Source of the DNA: Centrapalus pauciflorus | Lineage: Eukaryota; Streptophyta; Magnoliopsida; Asterales; Asteraceae | Direction of reading: 5' to 3' | Assembly: GCA_020465985.1 (NCBI GenBank) | Contig: JAANYP010003267.1 | Coordinates: 61,733 to 125,732 of the forward strand | Length of the DNA stretch: 64,000 nt | Shown here: positions 8,801 through 20,650 of the stretch, one piece after another | How the letters are laid out: each line of letters starts with the position of its first letter | Numbering within the stretch: the stretch's first letter is position 1 | Position numbers and translations under genes: made by a program | The notes under the pieces: generated by a model | What the model was told of the DNA's origin: nothing | Seen by the model: the letters and a program-made list of their open reading frames with translations, nothing else | The model's database searches: none

Positions 8801-10300
8801 TCACCATGCAACCCAGTCTGGATCTCGTAGGGCCTAAGCGGTTGATGTTGGTCTGATCTTGCTTAGGAATGTAGTGTACATGGAATCTGCGTTTATGGCA
8901 CGTCTGGTTCGAACCGGAGCAGACTTATCCCCAATGATATGAGATTCGGGATAGGATAGAGTCCATCTTCGCATAAGCGAAATGAGTTCGTCTACTGATT
9001 GTGGTGACTAGGTGCGGATCGCAATAGATGATGAACCTTCAGCAGGTGTAGTAGGTGCGGTTTCCGAATTTGCATCTGGAGTAACACCTGATGGAGACTT
9101 GGGAGAAGTAAGTGTGTTGTTAACTGATGTAGGCTCAATCTGATTCGTATGGTCTGACCCTTGGCTGATTGTTTGTGTATCTGCATCAGATGTAGGAACA
9201 AAACTAGACTTAGGAGTTAAATAAAATGTCTAAGTCCTCTTAGTCTGTCGAGGTGGTATTCGTTGATGCAAATAACGTCCGAATTGGTTCAGACGAACGT
9301 GTAGGAATCGGTTCTGAACTGAGTTGTTTAATAGGGTTGTAAGACTCAGCTAAGTCATCGAATGTGATGTTCATACTATCATTAAGTGTCCTAGTTCATT
9401 TGTTGTACAACTGATATGAAGCTGAGTTCTTGGAATATCCAATGAAGACAGCTTCGTCGCCTTTAACGTCAAACTTACCAAGATAATCTTTGCCATTCGG
9501 AATGAAACACCTACAACCAAAGGCACGAAGGTATTTGACATTATGTGCATGTTTATTAGTAATCTCATTGGGTGTTTTACCAAATCGTTTGTTAATGATG
9601 GATCGATTCTGAGTGTAGCACGCAGTGTCCACAGCTTCAGCCAAGAAGTGCAAAGGCAGCCTAGAGAAAGTTAGCATTGATTTGGCTGCTTCAACAATGG
9701 TGTGATTTCGTCGTTTCATGACGTCGTTCTGTTGTGGAATCTGGCAGCGAAAAACTAGTGGGTGATACCGACGAAATCCAGGAATGTAAATAGCTACTTG
9801 TTTTGAACTCTGTACTGTTATCCGTGCGGATAGCTTGAGCTTGAAGTTGAAGATTAGCTTGAGTCACTTTCAGAAATGAAATGATCTAGTCTGGTGTCTC
9901 GTCCTTCGTGCGTATGAATTTCACCCAGGTATATCTTGAATATTCGTCGACCATCACTTATTCATATTTCTTGGCATTGATACTCTTAATGCGCATCGGT
10001 CCATAAAAGTCCATGTGAATTAGCTCGAGGGGCTCTTTAGTATTTAGCACAAATTTCGGTTTGTGGGATGCCTTTTTGATTTTAAACTTTTCACAGGCAG
10101 CACATAGTTGATCTTTGTTGAACTTCAGATCTGGTAAGCCCCGAACAAGTCGATTTGATGCAAGCTTGGTTTTGTTGTCGAAATTCATATTAGAGAATCT
10201 CTTGTTCCACAACCAAGACTGTTGTGATGTAGCTTTAAAAAGTAAGAAAATCGTCTTTTTGACCTTGACCTTAGACAACTCTATGGTGTAGAGGTTGGAG
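8801..10300 (-). pseudogene. Element F pol: GAG-pre-integrase and integrase, broken
   Basis: The minus-strand frame at 10278-9958 carries the zinc-binding pre-integrase region (NKRFSNMNF, later CAACEKFKIKKASHKPKF) and the integrase start ELIHMDFYGPMRIKS. The frame at 9719-9396 gives KRRNHTIVEAAKSMLTFSRL, the segment after the catalytic Glu, and AFGCRCFIPNGKDYLGKFD with FIGYS, the C-terminal integrase block. Frameshifts lie near 9950 and 9720. The acidic Ser/His-rich linker to RT is at about 8990-9370. Not functional. Confidence 0.75.
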
Positions 10301-10560
10301 AGTCGAGTTTCGGCAAGGATTTCTTTACCCGATGGAGACCGAATGTTGCATGTCGTGGCTTTGAATGAAACCTCAAGTCCTTTATCACACAGTTGGCCGA
10401 TACTGAATAAGTTGTGACAAGGCCTTGGACATAAAAAGACTTTAGTTATTTTTAGAGAAGATCTTTCCTACCGGTCATGTGCCATGAGCATCCAGAGTCT
10501 AATACCCACACACTGTTTGCTTGAAAGCAAAAGTCCAATCAATGTGTATTGAATTTGAAG
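10301..10560 (-). pseudogene. Element F pol: retropepsin-type protease
   Basis: The minus-strand translation near 10475-10520 reads VWVLDSGCSWHMTGR. This is the copia protease active-site motif (Asp-Ser-Gly) followed by the usual HMTG block; Arg in CSRHMTG is replaced by Trp. Sequence down to 10301 continues toward the pre-integrase domain with stops. It marks the Gag/Pol boundary of F. Confidence 0.65.
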
Positions 10561-13375
10561 ACCGAGTCCTCAACTGGTTGTTCAGAAGCCATTCGAGTGT
10601 AGTACGGATCCTAATCCGAGGTGATTAGAAACCATTGCTGCTAGACAGTTAAGTGACCTTTGGTACCCAATTTTTATGATATTTGGGTCCTGACTGATTA
10701 GCATTGGCGGTAAGGTTCTTAAGAACTGAACAAATGTTGGTTGCGTATAAAGTGCACTTAATGTCTTTCTTTGCAGGAGGACATCACTTTGGAATCCATA
10801 CTGACTCGTATGTTTCAAGCATGTTAGATTCCTTCTTAACCTTTTGTTTAGGGCGTTTGTTATGTTTGAGTATAGGAACAGAGTATAACAATGTAGGCAT
10901 AGACAAACCAAGTGGTGATTTAGACAAATGAAACAGTTTCTTAGAAGAATACCTCTTAATAGTAATATCATTCAAAACATCACATTTAGTCAGAGCACTA
11001 CTAGAAATTAAATCAACCATAATTTTGTCTTTGATTACATTGGACACAAAAGCATTTGAAATGACATTATTTGCTCCTGTATTCTACAATTGATATGCCT
11101 TCTATTGTGTCGTGCCTTTAGGTCTTACTCTGTAGTCTTAAATGGAATGCACACGTTTGTTAGCTTTAGTAGATTGAGACTCAATGATCGTTATGTTTCG
11201 TTTTTGTTTCCGAGGATTCTTCTTGACCTTTTTATAGGAACGAGTAGAATTTTCAGAAATATTTTTTGATGATTTCCATCATGTTTGGAAACAGGAACGA
11301 TCATCGGGGCTTTGCCTTTCTTTATTTCCAAAAGATGTTGCTGTTGCTGTTCAGAGTTTTAGTCTTTGGCTCCAGACCAATTTTTGAGGTCAACCGTGGA
11401 ATTGTTGATGACAGAAACTTATGGATTCAAATAGTTTTGTTTAGGAACAAGTTGAGATTCCAATCCCTTAATGGTGGCTAGTAGCTGATCTCATTCCTTA
11501 TCAAATGATTTAACATCAAGTTTAAAATTCTTTTCTCGAATAGAAAACAGTCTTCTTGTCTTACTGAAATCATTTTCATTTCTTAAGAAAGTGTTTATGT
11601 CTGCATCAAACAAATCTTTGGTTTCTTTTAAACCTAACTCAAGCACATGAATATTATCAGTTTGTTGTGAAGCGTCAGCTAGAGAAAAATTAAGTCGAGC
11701 AATTTCAGCATCAAGATCTGATATTATCCTTAAAAATCAATATGTTCTTGCTCAAAGATTATGATGTGTTTTCCAACATTTGTTCTACATCAAAAGCATG
11801 TTGTTCTAAAACATAATATGGTTTGTATTCACGAGGTTTTGGCAAGGTCGGAGCAGGTGTAATTTCCTTCGGTTAAACGAATTCCTCTTCTCTGAAAGAT
11901 TTGTCTAATTTTCATTGGAGAGAGTCGTGATTTAACCAATAATATAGAAATTTAATTTGAGGGATATCAGATCGTGCTCGTTTTTCTTCTTCTTCAGCTA
12001 ACACTCTAGGCCAAGTTTTGTTGTAAGGCATCACGAATCATCGACCCATGGTGTTAACATGATATAAAGGAATTTTCTTTTTATTTATCATATATTCCAT
12101 GCCTCTGGGATCCGTAAACCCTGAACCATCTTTGGATTTCAATTCTCTAGCCTTATACATGTTTATGCTTTGATCAGTTTGGCCACGTTTATAAAAATCA
12201 TGTTCCATGTCTTTGAGTTTTTGTCTCATTTTCGTTTTCTCGGCCAAGACAAACTTATAGTTGTGAATGCAATCAGATTTATCTACCTTAAACATTTGAT
12301 GTGCGTATTCTAGTTCAGACATTTTGACCGACAAATCCTTTTTTATCATTACTAGCCTTAGAAACTTCTGCTTGTAAAACTAAAATGTTTGATTTCAATT
12401 CAGACTTTTCATTTTTAGCATTTTTAAGAGCAGTCTGAAAGGCAGTTATCTTTTTAGTTTCTTTTCTTAACACAATTAAATCAACAAGAAACTCATCAGG
12501 AAGAATAGTTATCTCAGTCTCAGTCGTGGAAGATTCCTTACTTGTTTCGGCATCCTGAGTGATCAGAGAAACATGTGTTGCTTCAGTTGTGTCTTTAATT
12601 TGTTGAACATTGACAATGTAACACATTAGATCTACAAGATTCTCTTCTTCATCATCAGTGTCTTCCAGCCAGTGTTCTTCTTTGGCAAACTGAGCTCGTC
12701 TGACATTTCTTTGCTTAGCGAGATTGTACTTCGTCTTGTATTAATTTTCATTCTTTTGCTTTGGAAGAAGACATTTGTGAGCAAAGTGACCCAGCTTATC
12801 GTAGTTGAACCATCCTTCTCCTTGTCACCAGTCTTGCGTTCTTCAGACATCGGCTTTTTAGCTATATCGTTCTTCTCGTCATACTTCTTAAACGTCTTTG
12901 GAAACTTTTTGCAAAAAGCGGTGGTGAGAAATGCAATTTGTTTCTGAAGTTTAGTCGCCTCTGGGTCAGATGCAGCGTCATCAGAATCAGACTCGAAGGA
13001 CGTAGTGAGAAGTTTTAGCAGTTTGACAGCCTTTGACGTCTTAAGCCTTTAGTCAATTAGCAAGGCAAGATGATCAATGGTAGTTGCTTCATCAACTTTT
13101 TTGATCTCAGACTTACCAAAAGCATTTGTTTGATAGACGACCAAATTATCAAACAGATCATGGATGTTGATGTCATTTATTCTCAGAATTAGCCAGACAA
13201 ATTCCTTCCATTCAGGCTTTAGCGAGTTTACAAATTTCCTATTCAGCTCTACTTGAGATTTGTTAACCCCATTCTTTCGAAGTTTGTTCAGGGGCATACA
13301 GTACCGATGATATGTGGTTTCCAAAAGTTCACCGTCCTTGGCTGAAAACATGTCGTAGTTGTTTATTGCATTTGC
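10561..13375 (-). pseudogene. Element F gag: main part with zinc knuckle and long coiled-coil extension
   Basis: The minus-strand frame 13351-13049 gives a copia Gag (UBN2-type) core, LLETTYHRYCMPLNKLRKNG, then LNRKFVNSLKPEWKEFV. A zinc knuckle at about 12795-12755 reads FNYDKLGHFAHKC, so the second Cys is replaced. From about 12626 to 12038 come Lys/Glu-rich coiled-coil frames, then a degenerate tail to about 10561. The long coiled-coil extension after the knuckle is a Sirevirus trait. The N-terminus continues at 36366-36757 across the insertion of D. Multiple frameshifts. Confidence 0.65.
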
Positions 13376-13380
13376 CTCTC
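13376..13380. repeat. Target-site duplication CTCTC, left of element D
   Basis: Matches 36366-36370 exactly, immediately outside both LTR ends of D. It confirms that the 5' and 3' LTRs belong to the same insertion even though E splits the 3' LTR. Confidence 0.9.
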
Positions 13381-13981
13381 TATTAGTGCATCCTGTGTGA
13401 CGATAGCAGTCTAAGTGTAGATAGTCTTTTGCAATAGTTCAGGCTTTTTAATTACAAGTTAATACATATGTTGGATATTGGTTATAAATGTTTGATCTTG
13501 TTTGTGATTGATGTTTACTTAAGTTCAAAGATAAGTTCAAAGATAAGTTCAAACATAAGTTAAAGAATAAGTTCTAGAACAAGTTCAAAGACAAGTTCAA
13601 GAATAAGTTCAAAGGCTAGGGTTTGAACTTAGTAGGAGCTAAGTTCGAATATGTAGTGGACAAGCTCGTGGGCTTGGGCCTATATGAACTTGTCTGAGCT
13701 AAGTTCGAATCTAAGCTCTATAGTTAAGAGTTAATCCGTTTTCATTAGGGACTTTTGCAGAGAATAGTATCCAGAGCTCGTATTGTGCACTACGAACTTG
13801 TGAAGATTTCAGAGAGTCGTTTAGGAGAGATACACGTGTCGTGTCGTTCGTCGTGACGTCTATCATTATGTTTGTCTCTGGTTTCCGTGTGTGTGATCGA
13901 TCCGTTAAGCCCCTAATGAGGATTCTGCACTCGTTGGAAGGTGTCGCGTCAAGATCAGATCCGTAGGTAGGTAACCTTACA
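13381..13981 (+). repeat. 5' LTR of element D
   Basis: 601 bp, starting TATTAGTGCATCC (the 3' copy has TGTTAGTGCATAA, so the terminal TG has mutated to TA) and ending CCTTACA. It contains AAGTTC(A/G)AA repeats at 13530-13700, a TATA-like CTCTATAGTTAAG near 13713, and the U5 block GGATTCTGCACTCGT near 13920. Compared with the 3' LTR it differs by substitutions and by the number of AAGTTCAAA units. Confidence 0.9.
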
Positions 13982-13983
13982 AG

Positions 13984-13996
13984 TGCTATCAGAGAC
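13984..13996 (+). other. Primer-binding site of D, mutated
   Basis: TGCTATCAGAGAC compared with the iMet-complementary TGGTATCAGAGCC: two changes. It lies 2 nt after the LTR, as in other family members. Confidence 0.8.
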
Positions 13997-14624
13997 ATAA
14001 AGAGTGTTCATCGTGTTCATCTAACATTCTTGGTTTCTTGACGTTTTTACCAGAAAAATCACGTTTTCATTGTTTTTCTGAGTTCTACAAGCAAGGTAAC
14101 GGGGAAAAATTCAGATTACTTCAAGTTTCTCAGTCGAAATTAGTGTTTTTAGCCATAAAAAAACTGATTTAATCTGAACTCTTGAAAAAATCGAATTTTC
14201 GGCCGTTTCTCGAACTTGTGCCGCTCGAACTTAAGGGGGTATTAGGGTTCATTCGAACTTGTCAGAATACGCTCCTCACGAACTTAAATTAGGGCTTCAT
14301 TCGAATTTTGCTGAGGGTCAAACATGTCAGAATCGAATTTGTCAGATTCGAAGTTGTCAGAATCGAACTTGCCATATTCGAACTTGTCAGAAATTTAGGG
14401 TTTCTTCGAACTTGTCAGAGGTTCGAATTTGCCAGAAATTTCTAGGGTTTTTCTCGAACTTGCAGTCATTCGAACTTGTTGAGTTCGAACTTAAAGAAAT
14501 TCGAATTTAATTTTCAAACGAATTTAAAATTAAAATAATTCGAACTTACCTAAGTTCGAAGGGATTATTTTAAATTAATTTTTTAATTAAATTGTTTAAG
14601 TTTGAAAACAAAGGTTTAAAAAGA
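13997..14624 (+). other. gag leader of D with TTCGAACTTG repeats
   Basis: About 630 bp of untranslated leader. From about 14205 to 14570 it contains many copies of TTCGAACTTG or its complement, sometimes as inverted pairs (CGAACTTACCTAAGTTCG). A good splice-donor-like CAAGGTAACG occurs near 14090. The small ORF here only translates the repeats. Confidence 0.75.
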
Positions 14625-17469
14625 ATGTCAAGTTTGCAAATATTTATAGAAATGGACCACGAGGTCGGCAAAGCAAATTCTCCACCAAAACTGATGAAAT
14701 TGGAGGACTACTATTGGTTTGCTGATTTTGCTCGATTCAACGATATGTGTATGTAAAATTTGCATCGATGAGGGATATATTCCTCCTACGCAAGAGTTAG
14801 AGGGCCGACAAAGAGTCTTAACTTATCAAAATATGAAAGATGATGACAAGAAACTTTATGAGGCCGAGAATCGAGCTTTCTCAATTATCAGGATGGCGTT
14901 ACCTCAAGAAATTCTACGCACTTTAAGGAATCATAGGACTTCTAAAGAGCTATGGGACGCTCTAGAAAAGAGGTGTGAGGGAAATCCAAAGGTTCGCAAG
15001 GGTAGAACTGAGATGCTAAAACAACAATTTGCTATTTTCAAGGCATCAAAGAATGAAACGTTAGATGAGACAATTACTAGATTCTATCATCTGTTAACTG
15101 AGCTTGACAATCACAATGTCGACTATCAAGAGATTGAGAAGATAGAAAGGCTTCTACATGCTTTACCGGCGAAGTTGGAGATGTACACAGTGTTAATAAA
15201 GCATGATGAAGAGAAATTTGGGACTCTTACTCTTGAAGGAGTAATTGGAACGCTGAGGGCATATAACTTAATGTTAAAGAAGAAAGAACAGGAGTTTGAA
15301 CAAGTTCAAGATGCAGAAATTTATTTTGGAAAGTCAAAACCGTCAATTACCGGTGAACTGAAGTCGGGGGCCACAACATTCTTCTCGGGAGAAGAATCCA
15401 TTCCAGTGGAGACAGAGGAATCCAGTAGCAAGGCATTCTTAGGGTTTTCTAAACCAGAAGAAAAACCAACTCATTTAGTGTCTACGTCTCAAGGATACAC
15501 AAAGATGCCAATGAGCGCAAAATCGGCTGAAGATCATCTGAATCTTTAAGCTTCGTTTGTCGCAGCGTACGGCAATTGCTTTCAAGGGAAGATAAACAAT
15601 CCTGCGTTGTGGGAAGAAGACTACAATCAGGTAGATCCTGATGACTTGGAAGAAATGGACCTACAATGCCAACTGGCCATGGTGACTCAAAGGGTCAAGC
15701 GGTTCATGAAGAGAACATGGAGAAATCTTAACGTAGGCAACAGCAAGGTTGGTTTTGACAAAACAAAGGTTAAGTGTTACAATTGACAAGGCTTGGGACA
15801 CTTTGCAAGAGAGTGTCATAGACCCAAAGTAGAGAACTATCAGAATCAGACTCAAAGAAGATATCAATCTGGTGGTTTTGGGAATCAAGAAGTCATTGCT
15901 GCTCTGTTAACAAATGTGTCATCCAATAGACAGCTTGATGGAACTTATGATTGGAGTACTCATCCGGAGTCGAATGTTAGAGCCTTTATCACTGAAGTAA
16001 CTGAGACTGGGGATGACAGAGCCGAAGATGTTGTAGAGGACACCAAGCAGAACGATACAAGTCCTTTGATGGTGGAAAAGTCAGAGAATCAGTCCATTCT
16101 GGAGTTTGCTGCTAAAATGGCTAACGTGGAATCGTATCACAAAAAGGTAACTCTAAACTTTTCTACATTCCATGATTTATGTTTTTTAAGTGTTACTTTA
16201 AATGATAGATTAAACTTAGTACTAGAAACACATAACAACTTAACTGATCAGATCCAATCTTTAAAATCAGATAACGCTAGTCTTCTAGATATTAAGGAAG
16301 ATCTAAGGAATAAGTTGAAAGCAGATTCTCAGGATTTCATTGTTCTAAAAGACAAATTAAGTGAAGAATTTTTCAGGATAGAACTTATATATGAGCATGT
16401 TGAAGCTTTAACCAAAGAACTTACCATTAAGGATTTAGAGCTAGCAGAATCAAGGGTTAAGATTGCTGAGGTAAATAGTAAGCTTGAAAAGTTTAGGAAT
16501 TCGTCTCTAAACCTAGGAAAGATCTTAGAAGCTCAATGGCAGTCTAAGAAACCAGTTGGATTAGGTTATCAAGACAGTCCTCCACCATTCAAAAATAACT
16601 ATGTGCCTCAACCTCAGGATAAAACTGATGAACCTGTTGAATCAGAGATAGCAACTGGAACTGAATCTGATAATGATAAGTCAACTAAGGTATCTAATAC
16701 GACCTCTAAGATTAAGAAAGTCAAGTTTGTATAGTCTACTAGTGACACAATTCTAGGAGAAGCTAAACTTGAAATCAATAATCAGCAAGAGGAAGTAATC
16801 ACTGTAGTTGAAACGAAAGAAAATGACACTTGTGAGACACCTAAGCCAAAGGGCACATATAAAAAGCCGATTGATAAGATGTCATGCTTTAGATGTCACG
16901 AGAAGGGACATGTCGCGTCTAGCTGTCCTTATAAGAAAGTAGAGTCTACACCGTCTAAACCAGAGTCTAGACCTACTGTAGGAAAGCAAGAACAACAAAG
17001 AACAGTACCAAGTATTGCCAACACTAGTAGTTCTCATCATATAGAGAAGAATGTGAGTGCAACACCTAGGATACCTGTGTCGGTCAGACAGAAATAAGTG
17101 ATTAGGACTAATTCTCCAAATAGAGTCCCTAGTCATTCTAGGTCAGGACCACCACAAGGCTATAGGAGTACAACACCTAGAAAGACTTACACTCCAGTTA
17201 GGTCTCATACTCCTCAAAGACAACATACACCATGTAGAGCCCTGGGATATCAAACTGAAATGCCTTATAATAGAAACTATTCTAGGGCTCAACAGAAAAT
17301 GCCAACCCAAAGGCCAAGAGTGAATCTCAATCACACAGCACCATAACAGGCTCTCAATCAAAAACCCAAGTCACCTGAAAGGAGAGATGGGTATTTGTAG
17401 GAGTTCACGTATGTGGATGAGAATCGTATTACCAAGTCAATCATGACTTCGGTTCCCCGTCATAACTAA
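14625..17469 (+). pseudogene. Element D gag, broken
   Basis: The ATG at 14625 starts MSSLQIFIEMDHEVGKANS, matching the family start. A short deletion and frameshift near 14730 follow (the DYYWWKDRFTDF region has shrunk). The frame then runs in UBN2-type Gag (RMALPQEILRTLR, HLLTELDNH) to a stop at 15549. The first knuckle, at about 15775-15825, has its second Cys replaced by a stop (CYN*QGLGHFAREC). The coiled-coil extension is readable at 15793-16734. The second knuckle CFRCHEKGHVASSC lies at 16885-16926, then a Pro/Arg/Ser-rich tail. The family UAA is at 17467. Stops at 15549, 16734, 17095, 17344 and 17398 make it inactive. Confidence 0.85.
16144..16152 (+). promoter_or_regulatory. Candidate 5' splice site in D gag
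   Basis: AAG^GTAACT at codon Lys-Val of VESYHKKVTLN; the GT is at 16147-16148, phase 0. It lies 1344 nt before the acceptor at 17490. The same site is present in A, B, C and E (see findings). Confidence 0.4.
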
Positions 17470-17490
17470 CTTGTTTTCTTTCATGTGCAG
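17462..17490 (+). promoter_or_regulatory. Candidate branch point and 3' splice site at the D gag/pol junction
   Basis: AACTAAC (with the gag stop TAA inside it), a T-rich run, then TTTCATGTGCAG ending at 17490. Pol continues in the same frame as gag with GAG CTA ACT. The same arrangement occurs in A, B and E. Confidence 0.45.
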
Positions 17491-20400
17491 GAGCTAACTA
17501 CAAATCTTAACAATAAGTGGTTCGTCGACAGTGGTTGCTCTCGTCACATGACTGGGGAAAAGAGTCTACTCACAGACTTCAAGGGAGGGAACAAGGGATT
17601 CGTATCATTCGCTGGGAACAAGGGAGGTCATATTACTATATCACAATCTCATTAGTGTATCTCAGATCTGTGATAAGATGAATTCGGTAATATTTACTGA
17701 AACTGAAGCGTTAGTGCTGAAGCCGAGAATCAAAATACCTGAAGAGTGGATCATGATGAGAACTCCAAGGAAGAATGATCTGTACATGATGGATATGAAC
17801 ATATCAAACTCTTCGATGAGAACAATTTGTCTACTTTCCAATGATTCAGAATCATAATCTATTCTATGGCACAGACGCATGGCACACTTGCACCTAAGGA
17901 AAATGAATCACGTCACTAAACATGGTCTGGTGCAAGGTGTTCCACTGAAGAGTTTTTAGTTCGATGACAAGTGTGTCCCGTGCAAGAAAGGAAAACAACA
18001 CAAGAAGTCACACAAGTCAAAGACCCAGAACTCGGAAGCTTCCACCTTTGATTTGCTGCATATGGATCTCTTCAGTCCAATCAACAAAAGGAGTATAGGT
18101 GGTAGTTGGTATTGTTTAGTTATCACTGATGATTACTCACGTTTCTTGGGTTTTCTTTTTAGGTACGAAGGACAAAACAGCTGGAATGTTGATTGGGTTT
18201 TTAGACCAAGTCGAGAACCCATACGGGACAAGGGTAAAATGTATCAGGAGTGATAACGGAACGGAATTTAAAAACACTGTAATTGGTGTATATTACCTAT
18301 CCAAAGGCATTGTGCATCAATTTAGTAAACCTTATGAGCCACAACAAAATGGGGTGGCAGAACGTAAGAACACGACTTTGATTGAGGCAGCAAGAACCAT
18401 GCTCTCGGATTCAAAGCTTCCTACCATGTTTTGGGGGGAGGCAGTGAATACCGCTTGTCATGTTTTAAACTGGGTACTTACTGTCAAATCACTGAACAAA
18501 ACCTGTTATGAAGTTCTGAATAAAAGACCACCAAATTTATCTGGCTTTGAACCGTTTGGGGTACCGTGTACTTTATTGAAAACAAAACATCAACCTAAGT
18601 TTGGTGAAAAGGCACGAAGGATACTTCCTAGGTTATGTCCCTAACTCACCAAACAAAAGGGTTTAACAAAACAAATGGTACGATTGAGATTGTGTTTAAC
18701 ATAGTTGAAACAAGTTATTCACATGAACCCCAAACTGGTCCGGAATGGTTTTATAATTATAACTCTTTGTTTGAATCATTTAACATGCTGTTTAGTGGAA
18801 ATGCAGGTACTGTAGAAAATTACTTCTCATCATTAAACCTTAATGACGACTACCAAGGTTTTCCAAAGTCAAGCATTCCATCAACTTTTCATCCTACAAC
18901 GACAGAAGATGGGTCTCCAACAGAGAATGAACCTGAATTACCTATGAATGAGAATAAGACAAATAACTCTAACTCCAAGGATAGTGATCACGAGGAAGAG
19001 AATATACCGTCTGAAGTCATACCCCCGTTATGTGAAATAGGATCAAACTTAGGAGATAATCTTCAGGTCGATGAGATTGAGACATCAAGGATAAACAAGG
19101 ATCATCCAATTGAGAGTATCATAGGAAATCCAAATACCGGTGTGAGAACTAGGAGTAGTGTGAATAATAACATGGTGCTGTTATCAATGATCAATGAATC
19201 AGAGGTCTTTCACACGTGTTTATACTTGTGTTTTATATCACAAGAGCCAAAGAATGTGCAAATGGCACTGAAAGATAAATTTTGGGTTGAAGCCATGCAA
19301 GAGGAACTATCGTAGTTCAGAAAGCTTGAAGTATGGGACTTAATGTCGTTACCTCGAGGAGAAGTTGCAACAGGGACCAAATTGGTCTTTAAGAGCAAAA
19401 GGGATGATCGTGGTATAGTTACTCGTAACAAGGCAATATTTGTGGTAAAAGGATTCAACCATGAAGAGGTAATTGATTATAACGAAGAATTTGCACCAGT
19501 AGCGAGGCTTGAGGCGATTTGACTGTTTCTAGATTTCGCGTCCTTCAAAGGGTTTAAAGTATATCAACTCAACGTTAAGAGTGAATTTTTGTACGGCAAG
19601 GTGAAGGAATTGGTGTACGTTGAACAACCGCCAGGGTATACTGATCCAAAGTATCCCGACAGAGTATATCGTCTTCATAAGGCTCTGTATGGATTACATC
19701 AGGTACCCAGGGCTTGGTATGAGACACTGTCAACTCATCTTTTGGATAATGGGTTTGAGAGAGGGAGAATTGAAAGTACATTTTTCGGGAAAAGAAAGGA
19801 GAAGACTTTATCTTAGTACAAGTGTACGTGGACGACATCATTTTTGGGTCGTCAAACGAAAAGATGTGCAATTACTTTGAGAAGGTTATGAAGTCGTAGT
19901 TTGAGATGAGTGCTACGGGAGAGCTGAATTTCTTTCTGGGTTTACAAGTTGAACAAAGGAAAGAAGGAATGTGTATCCAACAGAGTAGTATGTCTACGAC
20001 ATTTTGGAGCGCTTTGGGATGGAAGGAACAAAGCTGACCACACACTTTAGTACTCCGATTAAAGTGAATCACAATCTCGGAATCCAAAGGAGATGCATAT
20101 GAAAGCTGTGAAGCGAATTCTGAGATACCTGAAGTCGAAACCAAAGCTGGGACTTTGGTATCATGCTGATGGAGATCTGGAATTGGAGGCGTACATGGAC
20201 TCTGACTATGGTGGATGTAGCTTGAACCGGAAATCAACAACTGGAGGTTATCAGTTCCTTGGACGGAGGCTCGTATCCTGGCAATGCAAGAAACAAACTT
20301 CGGTAGCCGTATCAACGTGCGAGGCCGAGTATGTAGCTGTTGGTAGTTGCTGTTCACAGGTTTTGTGGATCGAACAACAATTGCGGGGTTACAATTCAAC

Positions 20401-20650
20401 TTATACTCATACTCCCATTAGGATAGATAATCAGTCAACAATTTCTATAACCAATAATCCAGTTAAACACAGTAAAAAAAAGCACATAGACATAAGACAT
20501 CATTTCATACGTGATTGTGCTGAAAAGAATTTGATAAAACTTTTAAAAGTTGCAACGGAAGACAATAATTCGGACTTATTCACAAAAGCATTTGATAAGT
20601 CACGCTTTGAGTTGTTAGTTCAACTAAATGGCATGCGTAATCCAGAGTAA
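17491..20650 (+). pseudogene. Element D pol (PR-IN-RT-RNase H), broken
   Basis: The protease motif WFVDSGCSRHMTGE is at about 17519-17560. An internal deletion near 17635 removes the region joining PR to the pre-integrase part. Integrase is readable in shifted frames: VITDDYSRF at about 18118-18147, RSDNGTEFKN at about 18247-18277 and GVAERKNTTLIEAARTML at about 18350-18403. RT holds AFASFKG-like and VYVDDIIFG segments (19530-19850), with stops at 19314 and 19520. About 44 codons between RT and RNase H (the GSLMYLTASRPDIMFA block) are deleted at about 20085. RNase H is intact from 20093, through NRKSTTGGYQFLG and DIRHHFIRDCAEKN, to the stop at 20648. Confidence 0.9.
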
